Below, one piece after another: positions 50,565 to 59,956 of a stretch of 64,000 bases of DNA (the stretch's first letter is position 1; each line of letters starts with the position of its first letter). The position numbers and the translations under genes are program-made. The stretch comes from JARRPM01 sp963792815 (GTDB taxonomy: Bacteria > Pseudomonadota > Gammaproteobacteria > Pseudomonadales > Halieaceae). The stretch spans positions 62,001-126,000 of the forward strand of contig CAWBXR010000016.1 of assembly GCA_963792815.1 (NCBI GenBank), read 5' to 3'. The notes beneath the pieces are model-generated. The model was not told the DNA's origin and ran no database searches. It saw nothing but the letters and a program-made list of their open reading frames with translations.

Positions 50565-52828
50565 ACCAGCGGGTTATGGATAAACTGCTCCAGGCCGTGA
50601 TCGGTGAGGAAGCGCTGCAGGCGCTCGCGCACTGAATTCACATCTTCCATCAACATGACTTCAGCCAGCAGCTCCCTGGCCTCGGTCAGCTTGGTATTGC
50701 GCAGGGTTTTCTTGACCCGCGGCAGGCTGGTGGAATTCATGGACAGGACATCGTAGCCCATAGCCAAAAGCAGCACCGAACCCTCGGGATCCCCGGCCAG
50801 CTCCCCGCAGATACCGATGGACTTGCCCTCCGCCCGACACGCATCGGCGACATTGGCCAGGGCCTGTATCACCGCCGGGTGCAGGGCATGATAGAGGTCC
50901 GCCACCCGGGCGTTGTTGCGATCCACCGCCAGCAGGTACTGGGTAAGGTCATTGCTGCCCACCGACATAAAGTCTACCCGTCGGGCGAACGCCCTTGCCT
51001 GGAACACGGCCGCCGGCACTTCGACCATTACGCCGATCGGGGGCAGCTCCCCCACCAGGCCCTCCTGCAGAATCTCCCGGTGACTGCGGCGTATCAGCTC
51101 CAGCGCCTCGTCCAGTTCGGCGGTGTTGCAGATCATCGGCAGCATTATGCGCAGGTTTCCCAGGCCCTCGTTGGCCTTGAGCATCGCCCGAATCTGGGCC
51201 AGGAATATCTCCGGATGATCGAGCGTCACCCTGATACCACGCCAACCCAGAAAAGGGTTGTCTTCCTCTATGGGGAAATAGGGCAGGGATTTGTCGCCGC
51301 CGATATCCAGGGTGCGCATGGTGACCGGCCTGGGGGCGAAAGCTTCCAGCTGTTCGCGGTAAATCTGGCGCTGTTCCTCCTCGCTCGGGAAGCGGTCCCG
51401 CAGCAAAAAGGGCACTTCGGTCCGATATAGACCAACCCCTTCCGCGCCCTGCTCCAGCGAGCGGGTGACATCTGCCATCAGGCCCGTGTTCACCCACAGC
51501 GGCATACGGTGGCCGTCCAGGGTTTCACAGACCTCGTCCCGCAGGGATTCCAGGTCACGGGACTGGGCCCTGTCCTGGTCCAGCGCCTCCTGGAAACGCT
51601 GTTTCAATTCTGCCGGTGGGTTGAGATGCACCGTGCCGTTGTAGCCATCGATTATCAGCTCACGATCCTGCAGGCGCGAGTAGGGCAGGTCGACGGCGCC
51701 CATCACCGTGGGCACACCCATCGCCCGTGCCAGGATCGCCACGTGGGAGTTCCCGGATCCGCGCACCGAGATGAGTCCGGCCAACTTGTCGCGAGGCACT
51801 TCCCCCAGCGATGACGCGGTAAGTTCCTCCGCCACCAGGATGGTATTCATCGGATAGCTGCGATTCTCTACCGCCGATTCCTGCAAGTAAGCGAGTACTC
51901 GCGTACCCAGATCCCTAACGTCTACAGCCCTTTCCTTGAGATAGCTGTGCTCCATGCGCTCGAAATGACGAATGTGTTCGATCATCACCTGGCTGAGGGC
52001 GCCCTGGGCCCACTCACCCGCCCTGATCAGGCTGGCCACCTCGGCGCCTATGGAGGAATCAGCCAGGATGCCCAGGTAGACGTCGAACAGGGCGTGATCT
52101 TCCGGGTTCAACTCAGAGCCGAGATTGTCCGCCACTGCCTGGATGTCGGCCCGCACACTACCCAGCGCCTCCTTGAAAGCGCGCAATTCCCTGCGGCGGT
52201 TTTCCGCCCGCCGCCTGGGTACCGAGTAAAGGTCCGCCGAGGGCGAAACCACCACTGCAGTGCCGATAGCAATACCCGGCGCACCCGGCACGCCGTTGAC
52301 CTTGGCCGCCACCCCCTTGCCCGCGAGAACGCCAACACCCACTGCGCCGGTAACCCTGGCATGGGCAATCACACCCGCAAGCTGGGCTGACATGGTGACC
52401 AGGAAGGCTTCTTCACTCTCATCGAAACGGCGCTGGGCCAGTTGCTGTACCACCAGCACACCCAGCACTTCACGCTGGTGGATAATCGGGACACCGAGGA
52501 AAGAGTGGAACTGTTCCTCACCCAGGTTGGGGAGGAACTGGAAACTGGGGTGGTTCTCGGCGTTTTCGAGGTTGACGGGCTCCTCGCGCTCGGCCACAAG
52601 CCCTACCAAGCCTTCGCCCGGCGCGAGACTGGCTATCCCGACCTGTCGCGGGTTAAGGCCTTCGGTGGCCTGGAACACGAGATTGCCTGTGTCAGGGTCC
52701 CGCATGTACACGCTGCACACTTCGGTGCCCATGGCGTCGCGCACACGCTTGACGATGATATCGAGGGCTTCGGGCAATCCTTCGGCGGCATTGACCTGCT
52801 GGACAATATTTCGCAGGGTCTCAAGCAT
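50561..52828 (-). CDS. ptsP: Phosphoenolpyruvate-protein phosphotransferase PtsP (EI-Ntr)
   Basis: The 755-residue first enzyme of the nitrogen-type PTS. An N-terminal GAF domain (residues about 5-160; FQATEGLNPRQVGIASLAPGEGLVGLVA) precedes the EI domains. The phosphorylated His is in GSGNSHVAILARAMGVP. The PEP-binding C-terminal domain includes GLYRTEVPFL, TLDIGGDKSLPY and the catalytic Cys in GICGELAGDP. ATG 52828 is at the start of the GAF domain; the upstream frame to 53266 is only a shadow of rppH. It lies 5 bases after rppH, as in E. coli. Confidence 0.94.
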   Translation of the reverse strand: MLETLRNIVQQVNAAEGLPEALDIIVKRVRDAMGTEVCSVYMRDPDTGNLVFQATEGLNPRQVGIASLAPGEGLVGLVAEREEPVNLENAENHPSFQFLPNLGEEQFHSFLGVPIIHQREVLGVLVVQQLAQRRFDESEEAFLVTMSAQLAGVIAHARVTGAVGVGVLAGKGVAAKVNGVPGAPGIAIGTAVVVSPSADLYSVPRRRAENRRRELRAFKEALGSVRADIQAVADNLGSELNPEDHALFDVYLGILADSSIGAEVASLIRAGEWAQGALSQVMIEHIRHFERMEHSYLKERAVDVRDLGTRVLAYLQESAVENRSYPMNTILVAEELTASSLGEVPRDKLAGLISVRGSGNSHVAILARAMGVPTVMGAVDLPYSRLQDRELIIDGYNGTVHLNPPAELKQRFQEALDQDRAQSRDLESLRDEVCETLDGHRMPLWVNTGLMADVTRSLEQGAEGVGLYRTEVPFLLRDRFPSEEEQRQIYREQLEAFAPRPVTMRTLDIGGDKSLPYFPIEEDNPFLGWRGIRVTLDHPEIFLAQIRAMLKANEGLGNLRIMLPMICNTAELDEALELIRRSHREILQEGLVGELPPIGVMVEVPAAVFQARAFARRVDFMSVGSNDLTQYLLAVDRNNARVADLYHALHPAVIQALANVADACRAEGKSIGICGELAGDPEGSVLLLAMGYDVLSMNSTSLPRVKKTLRNTKLTEARELLAEVMLMEDVNSVRERLQRFLTDHGLEQFIHNPLV

Positions 52829-52833
52829 GCCGC

Positions 52834-53334
52834 CTAGCTTCCCGACTGCTTTTCGGTATGGCGCCCCAGGGGCAGTGCCAGCTCTTTCATCGCCCGGCGA
52901 TAGACCTCGCGCTTGAAGGCGATAACCTGATTCAGCGGATACCAGTAACTGACCCACTGCCAGTGATCGAACTCGGGCTTGGAATTCTGGTCCAGCCGGA
53001 TCTCCTCGTCCGCGGCGAGCATGCGCAGCAGAAACCACTTCTGTTTCTGCCCTATGCAGACCGGGTTCTGGCCTTTGCGGATGAAGGTTTTCGGCAGGCG
53101 ATAGCGCAACCAGCCACGGGTACAGCCGAGCACCTGGACGGCCTCCGGGGCCAACCCCACCTCTTCGTGCAGCTCGCGGTACAAGGCCTCTTCCGGCGAT
53201 TCTCCCTTGTTGATTCCGCCCTGGGGAAATTGCCAGGCATCGCGGCCACCGACGCGGCGGGCCCACAGCACCTGGCCGTGGTCGTTTGCGACCACTATGC
53301 CTACGTTTGCCCTGAAACCCTCCGAATCGATCAC
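52834..53334 (-). CDS. rppH: RNA pyrophosphohydrolase RppH
   Basis: Removes pyrophosphate from mRNA 5' ends and starts RNase E-dependent decay. A 166-residue Nudix protein with the complete Nudix box (GGINKGESPEEALYRELHEEVGL; long form of G-x5-E-x7-REUxEExGU). Other family blocks are FRANVGIVV, WQFPQGG and QKWFLLRM. The start is a GTG (VIDSEGFRANV). The order rppH-ptsP is conserved with E. coli. The divergent HAD gene starts 120 bases away. Confidence 0.94.
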   Translation of the reverse strand: MIDSEGFRANVGIVVANDHGQVLWARRVGGRDAWQFPQGGINKGESPEEALYRELHEEVGLAPEAVQVLGCTRGWLRYRLPKTFIRKGQNPVCIGQKQKWFLLRMLAADEEIRLDQNSKPEFDHWQWVSYWYPLNQVIAFKREVYRRAMKELALPLGRHTEKQSGS

Positions 53335-53453
53335 GTCAAAACGCCGCCCTGGTTATCCGACCGACTATTGTTCCACACTTTAGGGCGCCTGAGAAATTTA
53401 CTCACCAGATGACTCGGGCTATGCTTGCCGCCCTTTCCCTGAGGCTTTCGACC

Positions 53454-54110
53454 GTGACGCTGGCTATCTTCGATCTCGACAACACCCTGCTCGGCGGCGA
53501 CAGCGACAATCTCTGGGGCCAGTTCGTATGCGAGCGCGGCCTGGTCGACGGGACGGATTTTGCAGCCCGCAACGATCAGTTCTATGCCGATTACAAGGCC
53601 GGCACCCTGGATATCGACGCCTACCTGCGCTTTGCCCTGTCCACCCTTGTCGGTCATTCGCGGGAGGAACTGCAGGCCTGGCACCGCGATTTTATGGCCA
53701 GCAAGATCGAACCGATCCTGCTGCCGAAAGCCGAGCAACTGCTGGCCAGCCACCGCCAGCAGGGGCACGAGCTGCTGATTATCACCGCAACCAATGAGTT
53801 CATTACCCGCCCCATTGCGGAGTTGCTGGGGGTTCCCCAGTTGATTGCCTGTGAGGGTGAGATTGTAGACGGGCGCTATACCGGCGAGCCCCGGGGTGTG
53901 CCCTCCTATCACGCCGGCAAGGTCACCCGCCTGAATATGTGGCTGGCGCAGCGCGATATCTCACTGGACGGCGCCTTCTTCTACAGTGACTCGCACAATG
54001 ACCTGCCGCTGCTGGAGATCGTGGACAACCCGGTGGCGGTGGACCCGGACGACCGCTTGCACGCTCGCGCCGTGGAGGAAGACTGGCCGATCATCTCATT
54101 GCGGGATTGA
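53454..54110 (+). CDS. HAD-superfamily phosphatase, SerB-like (HAD-IB)
   Basis: A 218-residue hydrolase. The HAD motifs are visible: motif I FDLDNTLLGGDSD, motif II around ITATNEFITRP and motif IV FFYSDSHNDLPLLE. The SDSxND form and the length of about 220 residues place it in the HAD-IB group with phosphoserine-phosphatase-like enzymes. The substrate is unknown. GTG 53454 is preceded by GAGG at 9-base spacing and leaves motif I at the very N-terminus, unlike the ORF start at 53409. Downstream, 176 bases without a recognisable feature separate it from the convergent rlmI. Confidence 0.82.
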   Translation: MTLAIFDLDNTLLGGDSDNLWGQFVCERGLVDGTDFAARNDQFYADYKAGTLDIDAYLRFALSTLVGHSREELQAWHRDFMASKIEPILLPKAEQLLASHRQQGHELLIITATNEFITRPIAELLGVPQLIACEGEIVDGRYTGEPRGVPSYHAGKVTRLNMWLAQRDISLDGAFFYSDSHNDLPLLEIVDNPVAVDPDDRLHARAVEEDWPIISLRD

Positions 54111-54286
54111 AGGGTGTTCAAAACGGTCATTTTTGTTGCCACCCGAGGCGATGGTGCAGGGCAGGACAACCCCCAAAGCCGGGGCTCGGAATCACGGGGC
54201 AGATCTAAAGAGATGCGCAGTAAGCCACTCTACTATTCGGTGAGGCTTAAGCTTACAGGGCGCACCGCAATCTAATCACCCGAGCA

Positions 54287-55489
54287 TTAAACCCGACGCG
54301 CAAAAATCGCCTTGAGGTACTCGGTCTCGGGGATGGCGGGGTGGATTGGGTGGTCCGGTCCCTGGGCGCCCTGCTCGACGATGCGCAACTGGCAGCCGGC
54401 GCGCACGGCGGCCTGTTGCATGGCGCTTGTCAGGTCGGCGCGGGACAGGTGCATGGAGCAGGAGCCCGACACCAGCAGGCCACCGGGGTGCAACAGTTGC
54501 AGGCCGAGTTCGTTTATTCGCCGGTAGGCGGCGATGCCTTTCTTGAGGTCTTTCCTGCGCTGGATAAATGCGGGGGGGTCGAGGATTACCACGTCAAACT
54601 GGCGCCCCTGGGAGCACAGTTCCGCCATGGTCTCGGGGGCGGAGCCGCGCAGCGTTGTCACCCTGTCCTGCAAGCCATTGAGCTCGGCGTTGGCCATCAC
54701 ACCCTCGAGCGCCTGGGCGGAGCTGTCCAGACAGCACACGGCACTGGCGCCGAAGGCGGCGGCCTGGATTCCCCAGCCGCCGATGTAGCTGTAGACATCC
54801 AGCACGCTCTTTCCGCCTACCCAGGCCGCCAGGCGCGCCCGGGACATGCGGTGGTCATAAAACCAGCCGGTTTTCTGGCCGCCGTGTACCGGCGCCAGGA
54901 AGCGGACGCCATTCTCTTCCAGCGGGACCTGCTCGGGCACCTCTCCGTAGACGACCTCCGCGCCCCCGGGCAGGCCCTGCTCCCGACGGCTGCGGCTGTC
55001 GCCCCGCAGGAGAATACCCCGGGGCTGCAGTTGTTCGACCAGCGCCGCGAGGAGTGGCTCCCGGTAACGTTCGATGCCCTCGTTGTTGAACTGCACCACC
55101 AGGTAGTCGCCGAACCGGTCGACCACGATCCCGGGCAGCATATCGCTGTCGCCATAGACCAGGCGGTAGAAGGGCTTGTCAAAAACGGCGTCCCTGCCCG
55201 CCATGGCCGTCGCCAATCTTTCCCGAAAAAGGGCCTCATCGAGTACCCGCAGCTCGCCCGGGGCATACAGCCGGGCACAGATGAGGGACTGGGGCTCCAT
55301 GTAGGCGGAGCCGAGGGAGCTGCCGCTGGCATCCCGGACACAGACCAGGTCGCCGGCAGCGAATCCGGGCAGGGGACTGCGCCCGCTGTCTATTTCGTTG
55401 GAGTAGATCCAGAGGTGGCCGCCGCGCAGGCGGCGGTCGGCGCCCCGCCGCAGGAACAGTTCGGCGGCGGGCGCCGGGGTTGGGCTCAC
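54287..55489 (-). CDS. rlmI: 23S rRNA (cytosine-C5)-methyltransferase RlmI-like
   Basis: A 400-residue SAM-dependent methyltransferase. The N-terminal PUA domain (RRLRGGHLWIYSNEID, FAAGDLVCVRDASGSSLGSAY) is followed by an EEHEE-like middle region. The Rossmann methyltransferase fold starts with KSVLDVYSYIGGWGIQAAAFGA. The catalytic motif IV is DPPAFIQRRKD, and motif VI GSCSMHL carries the second conserved Cys. RlmI methylates C1962 of 23S rRNA in E. coli. The GTG start directly abuts the gcvH stop, so they are co-transcribed. Confidence 0.88.
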   Translation of the reverse strand: MSPTPAPAAELFLRRGADRRLRGGHLWIYSNEIDSGRSPLPGFAAGDLVCVRDASGSSLGSAYMEPQSLICARLYAPGELRVLDEALFRERLATAMAGRDAVFDKPFYRLVYGDSDMLPGIVVDRFGDYLVVQFNNEGIERYREPLLAALVEQLQPRGILLRGDSRSRREQGLPGGAEVVYGEVPEQVPLEENGVRFLAPVHGGQKTGWFYDHRMSRARLAAWVGGKSVLDVYSYIGGWGIQAAAFGASAVCCLDSSAQALEGVMANAELNGLQDRVTTLRGSAPETMAELCSQGRQFDVVILDPPAFIQRRKDLKKGIAAYRRINELGLQLLHPGGLLVSGSCSMHLSRADLTSAMQQAAVRAGCQLRIVEQGAQGPDHPIHPAIPETEYLKAIFARRV

Positions 55490-55882
55490 CTAGTCTTCGT
55501 CGTCACACTGTTGCTGATAGTCTGATGCTGACAGCAGTGCATCCAGTTCATTGGTGTCGGCGGGCTGGAGCTTGAAGAACCAGCCGTCGTGGTAGGGGTC
55601 GGAGTTTACCGTTTCGGGCTCGTCCTCGAGTTGGCCGTTTATCTCGATTACCTCGCCCCCGATCGGGGCGTAGATATCCGATGCCGCCTTGACGGACTCG
55701 ACCACCCCGGCGTCATCGCCCGCCGCGAGCACGGTGCCCACATCGGGCACTTCGACAAAGACCACATCGCCCAGGGCCGCCTGGGCGTGATCGGTGATGC
55801 CGACGGTGACCGTGCCATCCTCCTCCAGACGCGCCCACTCGTGGCTGCTGGCGTATTTCAATTCACTGGGAGTCTGGCTCAT
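55490..55882 (-). CDS. gcvH: Glycine cleavage system H protein
   Basis: Carries the aminomethyl group on a lipoyl arm between the P, T and L proteins. A 130-residue protein with the lipoyl-lysine in VESVKAASDIYAP (about residue 66) and the family blocks YASSHEWARLEEDGTVTVGITDHAQAALGD (start only) and SDPYHDGWFFKLQP. The gcvT and gcvP genes, which flank gcvH in E. coli, are absent here. It stands between ubiI and rlmI on the minus strand with a 134-base gap upstream. Confidence 0.94.
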   Translation of the reverse strand: MSQTPSELKYASSHEWARLEEDGTVTVGITDHAQAALGDVVFVEVPDVGTVLAAGDDAGVVESVKAASDIYAPIGGEVIEINGQLEDEPETVNSDPYHDGWFFKLQPADTNELDALLSASDYQQQCDDED

Positions 55883-56016
55883 GTTATTTCCTCTGGCGAT
55901 GCTGAATCCGGGTGGGGCAAACGGACCGGTAGGGGCTGTAGCCGCGGCGCCGCGACCGCCCCTATTCTAACGGGCGGCGGAGGAAAAACAATGACCGGAA
56001 GGCGGCAGTGTTCGGC

Positions 56017-57237
56017 TCAACCGACGCCCATGGCATGGCGTATCAGTTGCTGCTTCAGCGGCCCGATCCGGCTGACCCCGCGCATACCGGCATTGCGCAA
56101 CCAGCGCAGCGGCAGGGCCTGCTGCTCGAACAGGGTCTTGAAACCATCCATCGCCGCCATCATCAGCAGGTTCTCACCCTTGCGGCGTCGCTGGTAGCGG
56201 CGCAGCAGGGCCAGCTGGCCGGGGTTGATCCCCCTGGCGTGACCGACGAGCACTTCCTCCGCCAACGCGCCGACATCCTGCAGGCCCAGGTTGATGCCCT
56301 GGCCCGCCAGGGGGTGAATGGTATGGGCCGCATCTCCCACCAGGGCCACGCCCGCCTGCACGTAATCGATGGCGTGGCGTTGCCGCAGCGGAAAAGCAAA
56401 GCGAGGTGCGCTGTCCAGCACCTTGCCCAGACGGCCCTCGAAGGCCTGCTCCAGGGCGCCGCAAAATGCCGGGGTGTCGAGTGCCAGCAAATCGTCCACC
56501 AGCGCCTCCTGCAGGGACCAGACAATCGAGCAGTAATGCCGGCCATCCTCACCCGGCAGGGGAAGAAACGCCAGTGGGCCGGTGGTGAGAAATCGCTGCC
56601 AGCAGGTATCCCGGTGCGGATCTTCCACCTGCACCGTGGTTACGATTGCGCGGTGACCGTAGTCCCACTCGCGGGTAGAGAACGCCATCATTTCACGCAC
56701 CGGCGAAACCGCCCCGTCGGCTGCCACCAGCAGGTCAGTCTCCAGCGTGAGCCCGCTATCCAGCTGTACACGCACTCCGGGGCCACCTTCGATGTGGGCG
56801 CAGCCCTGTAACTGCGCCCCGGCGAGCGCGGTGATATCGGCACAGTCGGCGACCCGCGCCAGCAGGGCGTTGACGATTGCCCGGTTCTCCACGATATGTC
56901 CCAGGGCAGGAGCGTGCACATCATCACAGTCGAATTCGATAGCGCCGGTGCCCTCGGCGTCCCACACGGTCATATGCCGGTAGGGGCACTGGCGGTAGGA
57001 TGCTATGTAATCCCAGGCGCCCAGCTTTTCGAGGAGCGACTTCGAGCGGGGGGTGATCGCGCTGACGCGCGCATCGAAATGCTGCAGGTCCCGGGCTGCC
57101 GGCAACTCCGCCATAACCAGGGGCCGGGCCTCCACCAGGGCGATCCTGAGACCCTGGTGCCCCAGGGCGGCTGCCAGGGCACTTCCGGCTATGCCGGCAC
57201 CGATGATCGCTATGTCATAACGCTGCGTCTCAGCCAC
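56017..57237 (-). CDS. ubiI: UbiI/VisC-family FAD-dependent ubiquinone hydroxylase
   Basis: A 406-residue flavin monooxygenase that hydroxylates a ubiquinone precursor, C5 in E. coli UbiI. The FAD-binding GAGIAGSALAAAL is at the start, and the DG-type motif is in LLVAADGAVSPVRE. GDAAHTIHP lies near residue 295. It overlaps ubiH by 8 bases, reproducing the E. coli pepP-ubiH-ubiI order. The position specificity (C5) is inferred from synteny. Confidence 0.9.
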   Translation of the reverse strand: MAETQRYDIAIIGAGIAGSALAAALGHQGLRIALVEARPLVMAELPAARDLQHFDARVSAITPRSKSLLEKLGAWDYIASYRQCPYRHMTVWDAEGTGAIEFDCDDVHAPALGHIVENRAIVNALLARVADCADITALAGAQLQGCAHIEGGPGVRVQLDSGLTLETDLLVAADGAVSPVREMMAFSTREWDYGHRAIVTTVQVEDPHRDTCWQRFLTTGPLAFLPLPGEDGRHYCSIVWSLQEALVDDLLALDTPAFCGALEQAFEGRLGKVLDSAPRFAFPLRQRHAIDYVQAGVALVGDAAHTIHPLAGQGINLGLQDVGALAEEVLVGHARGINPGQLALLRRYQRRRKGENLLMMAAMDGFKTLFEQQALPLRWLRNAGMRGVSRIGPLKQQLIRHAMGVG

Positions 57238-58501
57238 TGGCCTGTCCCTTGTTTTCGTCCGACCAGCCGGTCATTCCCGCCACGCCTGCCGCGTGGCGCA
57301 CGAACTCGCGTTTGAGCGGCGGGAGGATGTCCAGGCCCGAAAGCGCCAGGTCCCTGGCCAGCCCCAACAGGGGGTCAGAGTGCATGAACAGGCCGGGCAG
57401 GCGGTCGCTGAATTCAATTGTCCGGTTCTGGTCCGGCTGCTGCCGTCGCAGGTATTGCTGCAACAGGGCGAGATCGCCGACGGCCTGTCCCCGGGCGAGG
57501 CCCCCGGCCAGCACAGCGGCCAGTTCCGCCACGTCCCGCAGGGCAAGGTTGAAACCCTGGCCCGCCACCGGGTGCAGGGCGTGGGCGGCGTTGCCCATGA
57601 CAACCACGCCCTGCCGCACCTGCTCACTGGATTGCATTAGCGCCAGTGGGTAGCAGTGCCGCTCTCCCACCTCGAGCAGCCGACCGAGGCGATAACCAAA
57701 CCTGTCCTGCAGTGTCTGGAGAAACTCGCCAGTTGAGCAGGCCTGCAGGTGCGCGGCCTGGTCCGGGGAGAGGCTCCACACCAGCGCACTGCGATTCTCG
57801 CCCACTTTAGAGGCGAGCAGCGGCAACAGCGCCAGCGGGCCCTGGTCGGTAAAACGTTCGTAGGCACAGCCCGAGTGTGCCCGGGCAAATGCCACATTGG
57901 CGATCAGCGCGTGCTGGTTGTAGGGCTTTTCCCGCACCGTCACGCCGAGCTTCTCCCGCAGTCCGGAGGTGGCCCCGTCCGCCACCAGCAGCAGCGCGGT
58001 GTGAATGAGCGGGTCAGCGCCGCCCTCCAGTTCCAGCCTCATGCCGGCGCCATCGGGAGTCGCCGCCAGGACCCGGGCGGGGCTCATTATTTCCACCCGG
58101 CCCTGGCGGTACAGCGCCTGGATCAGGGCATTGCCCAGCCAGGCGTTTTCAACCACGTAGCCCAGGGCCGACCAGCCGTAGTCATCCGCGCGCAGCAGGG
58201 AACTGCCGAAACGGCCGCGACTGGACACATGAATGCTCTCGATCGGGCACAACCACTGCTGGAGTTCGTCCCAGAATTGTATCTTTTCGTAAATCAGGCG
58301 TGAGCTGTAACTCAACGCGGTGGAACGGGCGTCGAAGGAGGGGTGGTAGTCGGGCCTGCCCCGCTCCAGGGGTTGCGGCAGGGGGAAGCCTTCCACCAGG
58401 CAAATAGAGATACCTGGCGGCAGGATGGCCGCCAGTTGCAGGGCGAGACTGGCGCCAACCATGCCGCCACCGGCAATAACGATATCGCGATAACTCTTCA
58501 C
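57230..58501 (-). CDS. ubiH: UbiH-family 2-octaprenyl-6-methoxyphenol hydroxylase
   Basis: A 423-residue flavin monooxygenase of ubiquinone biosynthesis (C4 hydroxylation in E. coli). The FAD motif GGGMVGASLALQLA is near the N-terminus, LLLVADGATSGLREKLG is the DG-type motif and GNAAHALHPVAGQGFNLALRD starts the third FAD motif; note Asn replaces the usual Asp in GDAAH. GTG 58501 overlaps the context of the pepP stop; the frame to 58537 lies inside pepP. It is in a row with pepP upstream and ubiI downstream. Confidence 0.9.
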   Translation of the reverse strand: MKSYRDIVIAGGGMVGASLALQLAAILPPGISICLVEGFPLPQPLERGRPDYHPSFDARSTALSYSSRLIYEKIQFWDELQQWLCPIESIHVSSRGRFGSSLLRADDYGWSALGYVVENAWLGNALIQALYRQGRVEIMSPARVLAATPDGAGMRLELEGGADPLIHTALLLVADGATSGLREKLGVTVREKPYNQHALIANVAFARAHSGCAYERFTDQGPLALLPLLASKVGENRSALVWSLSPDQAAHLQACSTGEFLQTLQDRFGYRLGRLLEVGERHCYPLALMQSSEQVRQGVVVMGNAAHALHPVAGQGFNLALRDVAELAAVLAGGLARGQAVGDLALLQQYLRRQQPDQNRTIEFSDRLPGLFMHSDPLLGLARDLALSGLDILPPLKREFVRHAAGVAGMTGWSDENKGQASG

Positions 58502-58505
58502 AGCA

Positions 58506-59819
58506 TCACCCCGCCATCCGGGCTTCGATTTCGTCAATCGTCTTGGGCACCCCGGCGGTCAGCACCTCACAGCCGTCCGCTGTCACCAGCACGTCGTCTT
58601 CCAGGCGAATGCCTATCCCGCGCCACTTCCTGGCCACCTTGCTATTGTGCGGTGATATATAAATACCCGGCTCGACTGTCATAACCATGCCCGCCTCCAG
58701 CTGGCGCCACTGGTCGCCCACCCGGTAATCGCCCACGTCGTGTACATCCAGGCCCAGCCAGTGGCCGACCCGGTGCATATAAAACTCGCGGTAGGCCTCG
58801 CGCTCGATCAGCCGGTCAATCTTGCCCTTGAGCAGACCCAGTTCCACCAGGCCGGCAGTGATCACCTGCACGCTGGCATCGTGCGGCTGGTTCCAGTTAT
58901 TACCGGGTTTTATCGCTGCGATCGCCGCCAACTGCGCCTGTAAAACAATATCGTAGAGGGCGCGCTGCTCGCGGTTGAAACGGCCGTTGACCGGAAAGGT
59001 ACGGGTGACGTCCGCGGCATAGTATTCCAGTTCACATCCAGCATCTATCAGCACCATCTCGCCATCGCGCATGACGGCGTCGTTGCTGACGTAGTGCAGG
59101 GTGCAGGCGTTCGCGCCGCTGCCGACAATACTGGGATAGGCGAGATGCCTCGCGCCGGAGGCGGTAAACTCGTGCATCAGTTCCGCCTCCAGCTGGTACT
59201 CGTATCTACCGGGCTGACAGAACTCCATCGCCCGGCAGTGTCCGCGCGCGGTTATTTCACCCGCGCGCCGCAGCAAGCGCTGCTCGGCGGCGCTTTTAAC
59301 AAGGCGTAAATCGTGAATCATGTGATCGAGGTCGATGAACTCCCCCGGGGGTACGGCACCGCTGGACTCCTTGCTGCGGATCCTGTTGACCCAGGCCATG
59401 ATCTGGCGGTCAAAATCCGTGCTGCGACCCATGCAATAGTAGACGCGCTCCCGCCCCTCGATCAGCCCGGGCAATATGTCATCAATATCATTGATCGGGA
59501 AAGCATCGTCGGCGGCAAATTTCTCGCAGACCCCATCGGGACCGGCCCGGTATCCGTTCCACAGTTCCTGCACCGGGTCTTTCTCCCGGCAGAACATCAC
59601 GTACTGGCCGTGGCGTCGTCCCGGCGCCAGCACCAGCACTGACTCGGGCTCGGTAAACCCGCTCAGGTAATAGAAATCGCTGTCCTGGCGAAACGGGTGT
59701 TCCGTGTCGCGGCTGCGCATCTGCTCCCGGGCAGAGGGAATAATCGCTATGCTGTTGGGTTCCATCAGCGCCATCAGGTTTTTCCGGCGCCGGGCAAATT
59801 CGGATTTGCTGATACTCAT
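58506..59819 (-). CDS. pepP: Xaa-Pro aminopeptidase P
   Basis: A 437-residue metalloprotease removing an N-terminal residue before proline. The N-terminal domain (FARRRKNLMALM, RQDSDFYYLSGF) is typical. Two-metal ligands are in VLIDAGCELEYYAADVTRTFPV, HRVGHWLGLDVHD and MVMTVEPGIYI, with IRLEDDVLV at the end. Length equals that of E. coli PepP (441). ATG 59819 starts the family N-terminus; the frame extends to 59936. ubiH follows. Confidence 0.94.
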   Translation of the reverse strand: MSISKSEFARRRKNLMALMEPNSIAIIPSAREQMRSRDTEHPFRQDSDFYYLSGFTEPESVLVLAPGRRHGQYVMFCREKDPVQELWNGYRAGPDGVCEKFAADDAFPINDIDDILPGLIEGRERVYYCMGRSTDFDRQIMAWVNRIRSKESSGAVPPGEFIDLDHMIHDLRLVKSAAEQRLLRRAGEITARGHCRAMEFCQPGRYEYQLEAELMHEFTASGARHLAYPSIVGSGANACTLHYVSNDAVMRDGEMVLIDAGCELEYYAADVTRTFPVNGRFNREQRALYDIVLQAQLAAIAAIKPGNNWNQPHDASVQVITAGLVELGLLKGKIDRLIEREAYREFYMHRVGHWLGLDVHDVGDYRVGDQWRQLEAGMVMTVEPGIYISPHNSKVARKWRGIGIRLEDDVLVTADGCEVLTAGVPKTIDEIEARMAG

Positions 59820-59956
59820 GATGATCGCGCTGCGCCTGTTCTTCCCTGCCGGCCCGTTCGCCGCCGCCCTGTTTCGCGCCGGCCCCGTTCCCCGCCAGCC
59901 GGAGTGACGCAGATTACCACAGCTGGCGTCGGGCACTGTAGTTAACGGTCGCCGCC

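Noticed and set aside
52829..53266. N-terminal extension of ptsP
   Set aside because: It runs through rppH in another frame and has a low-complexity Arg/Gly-rich composition; the GAF domain starts at 52828.
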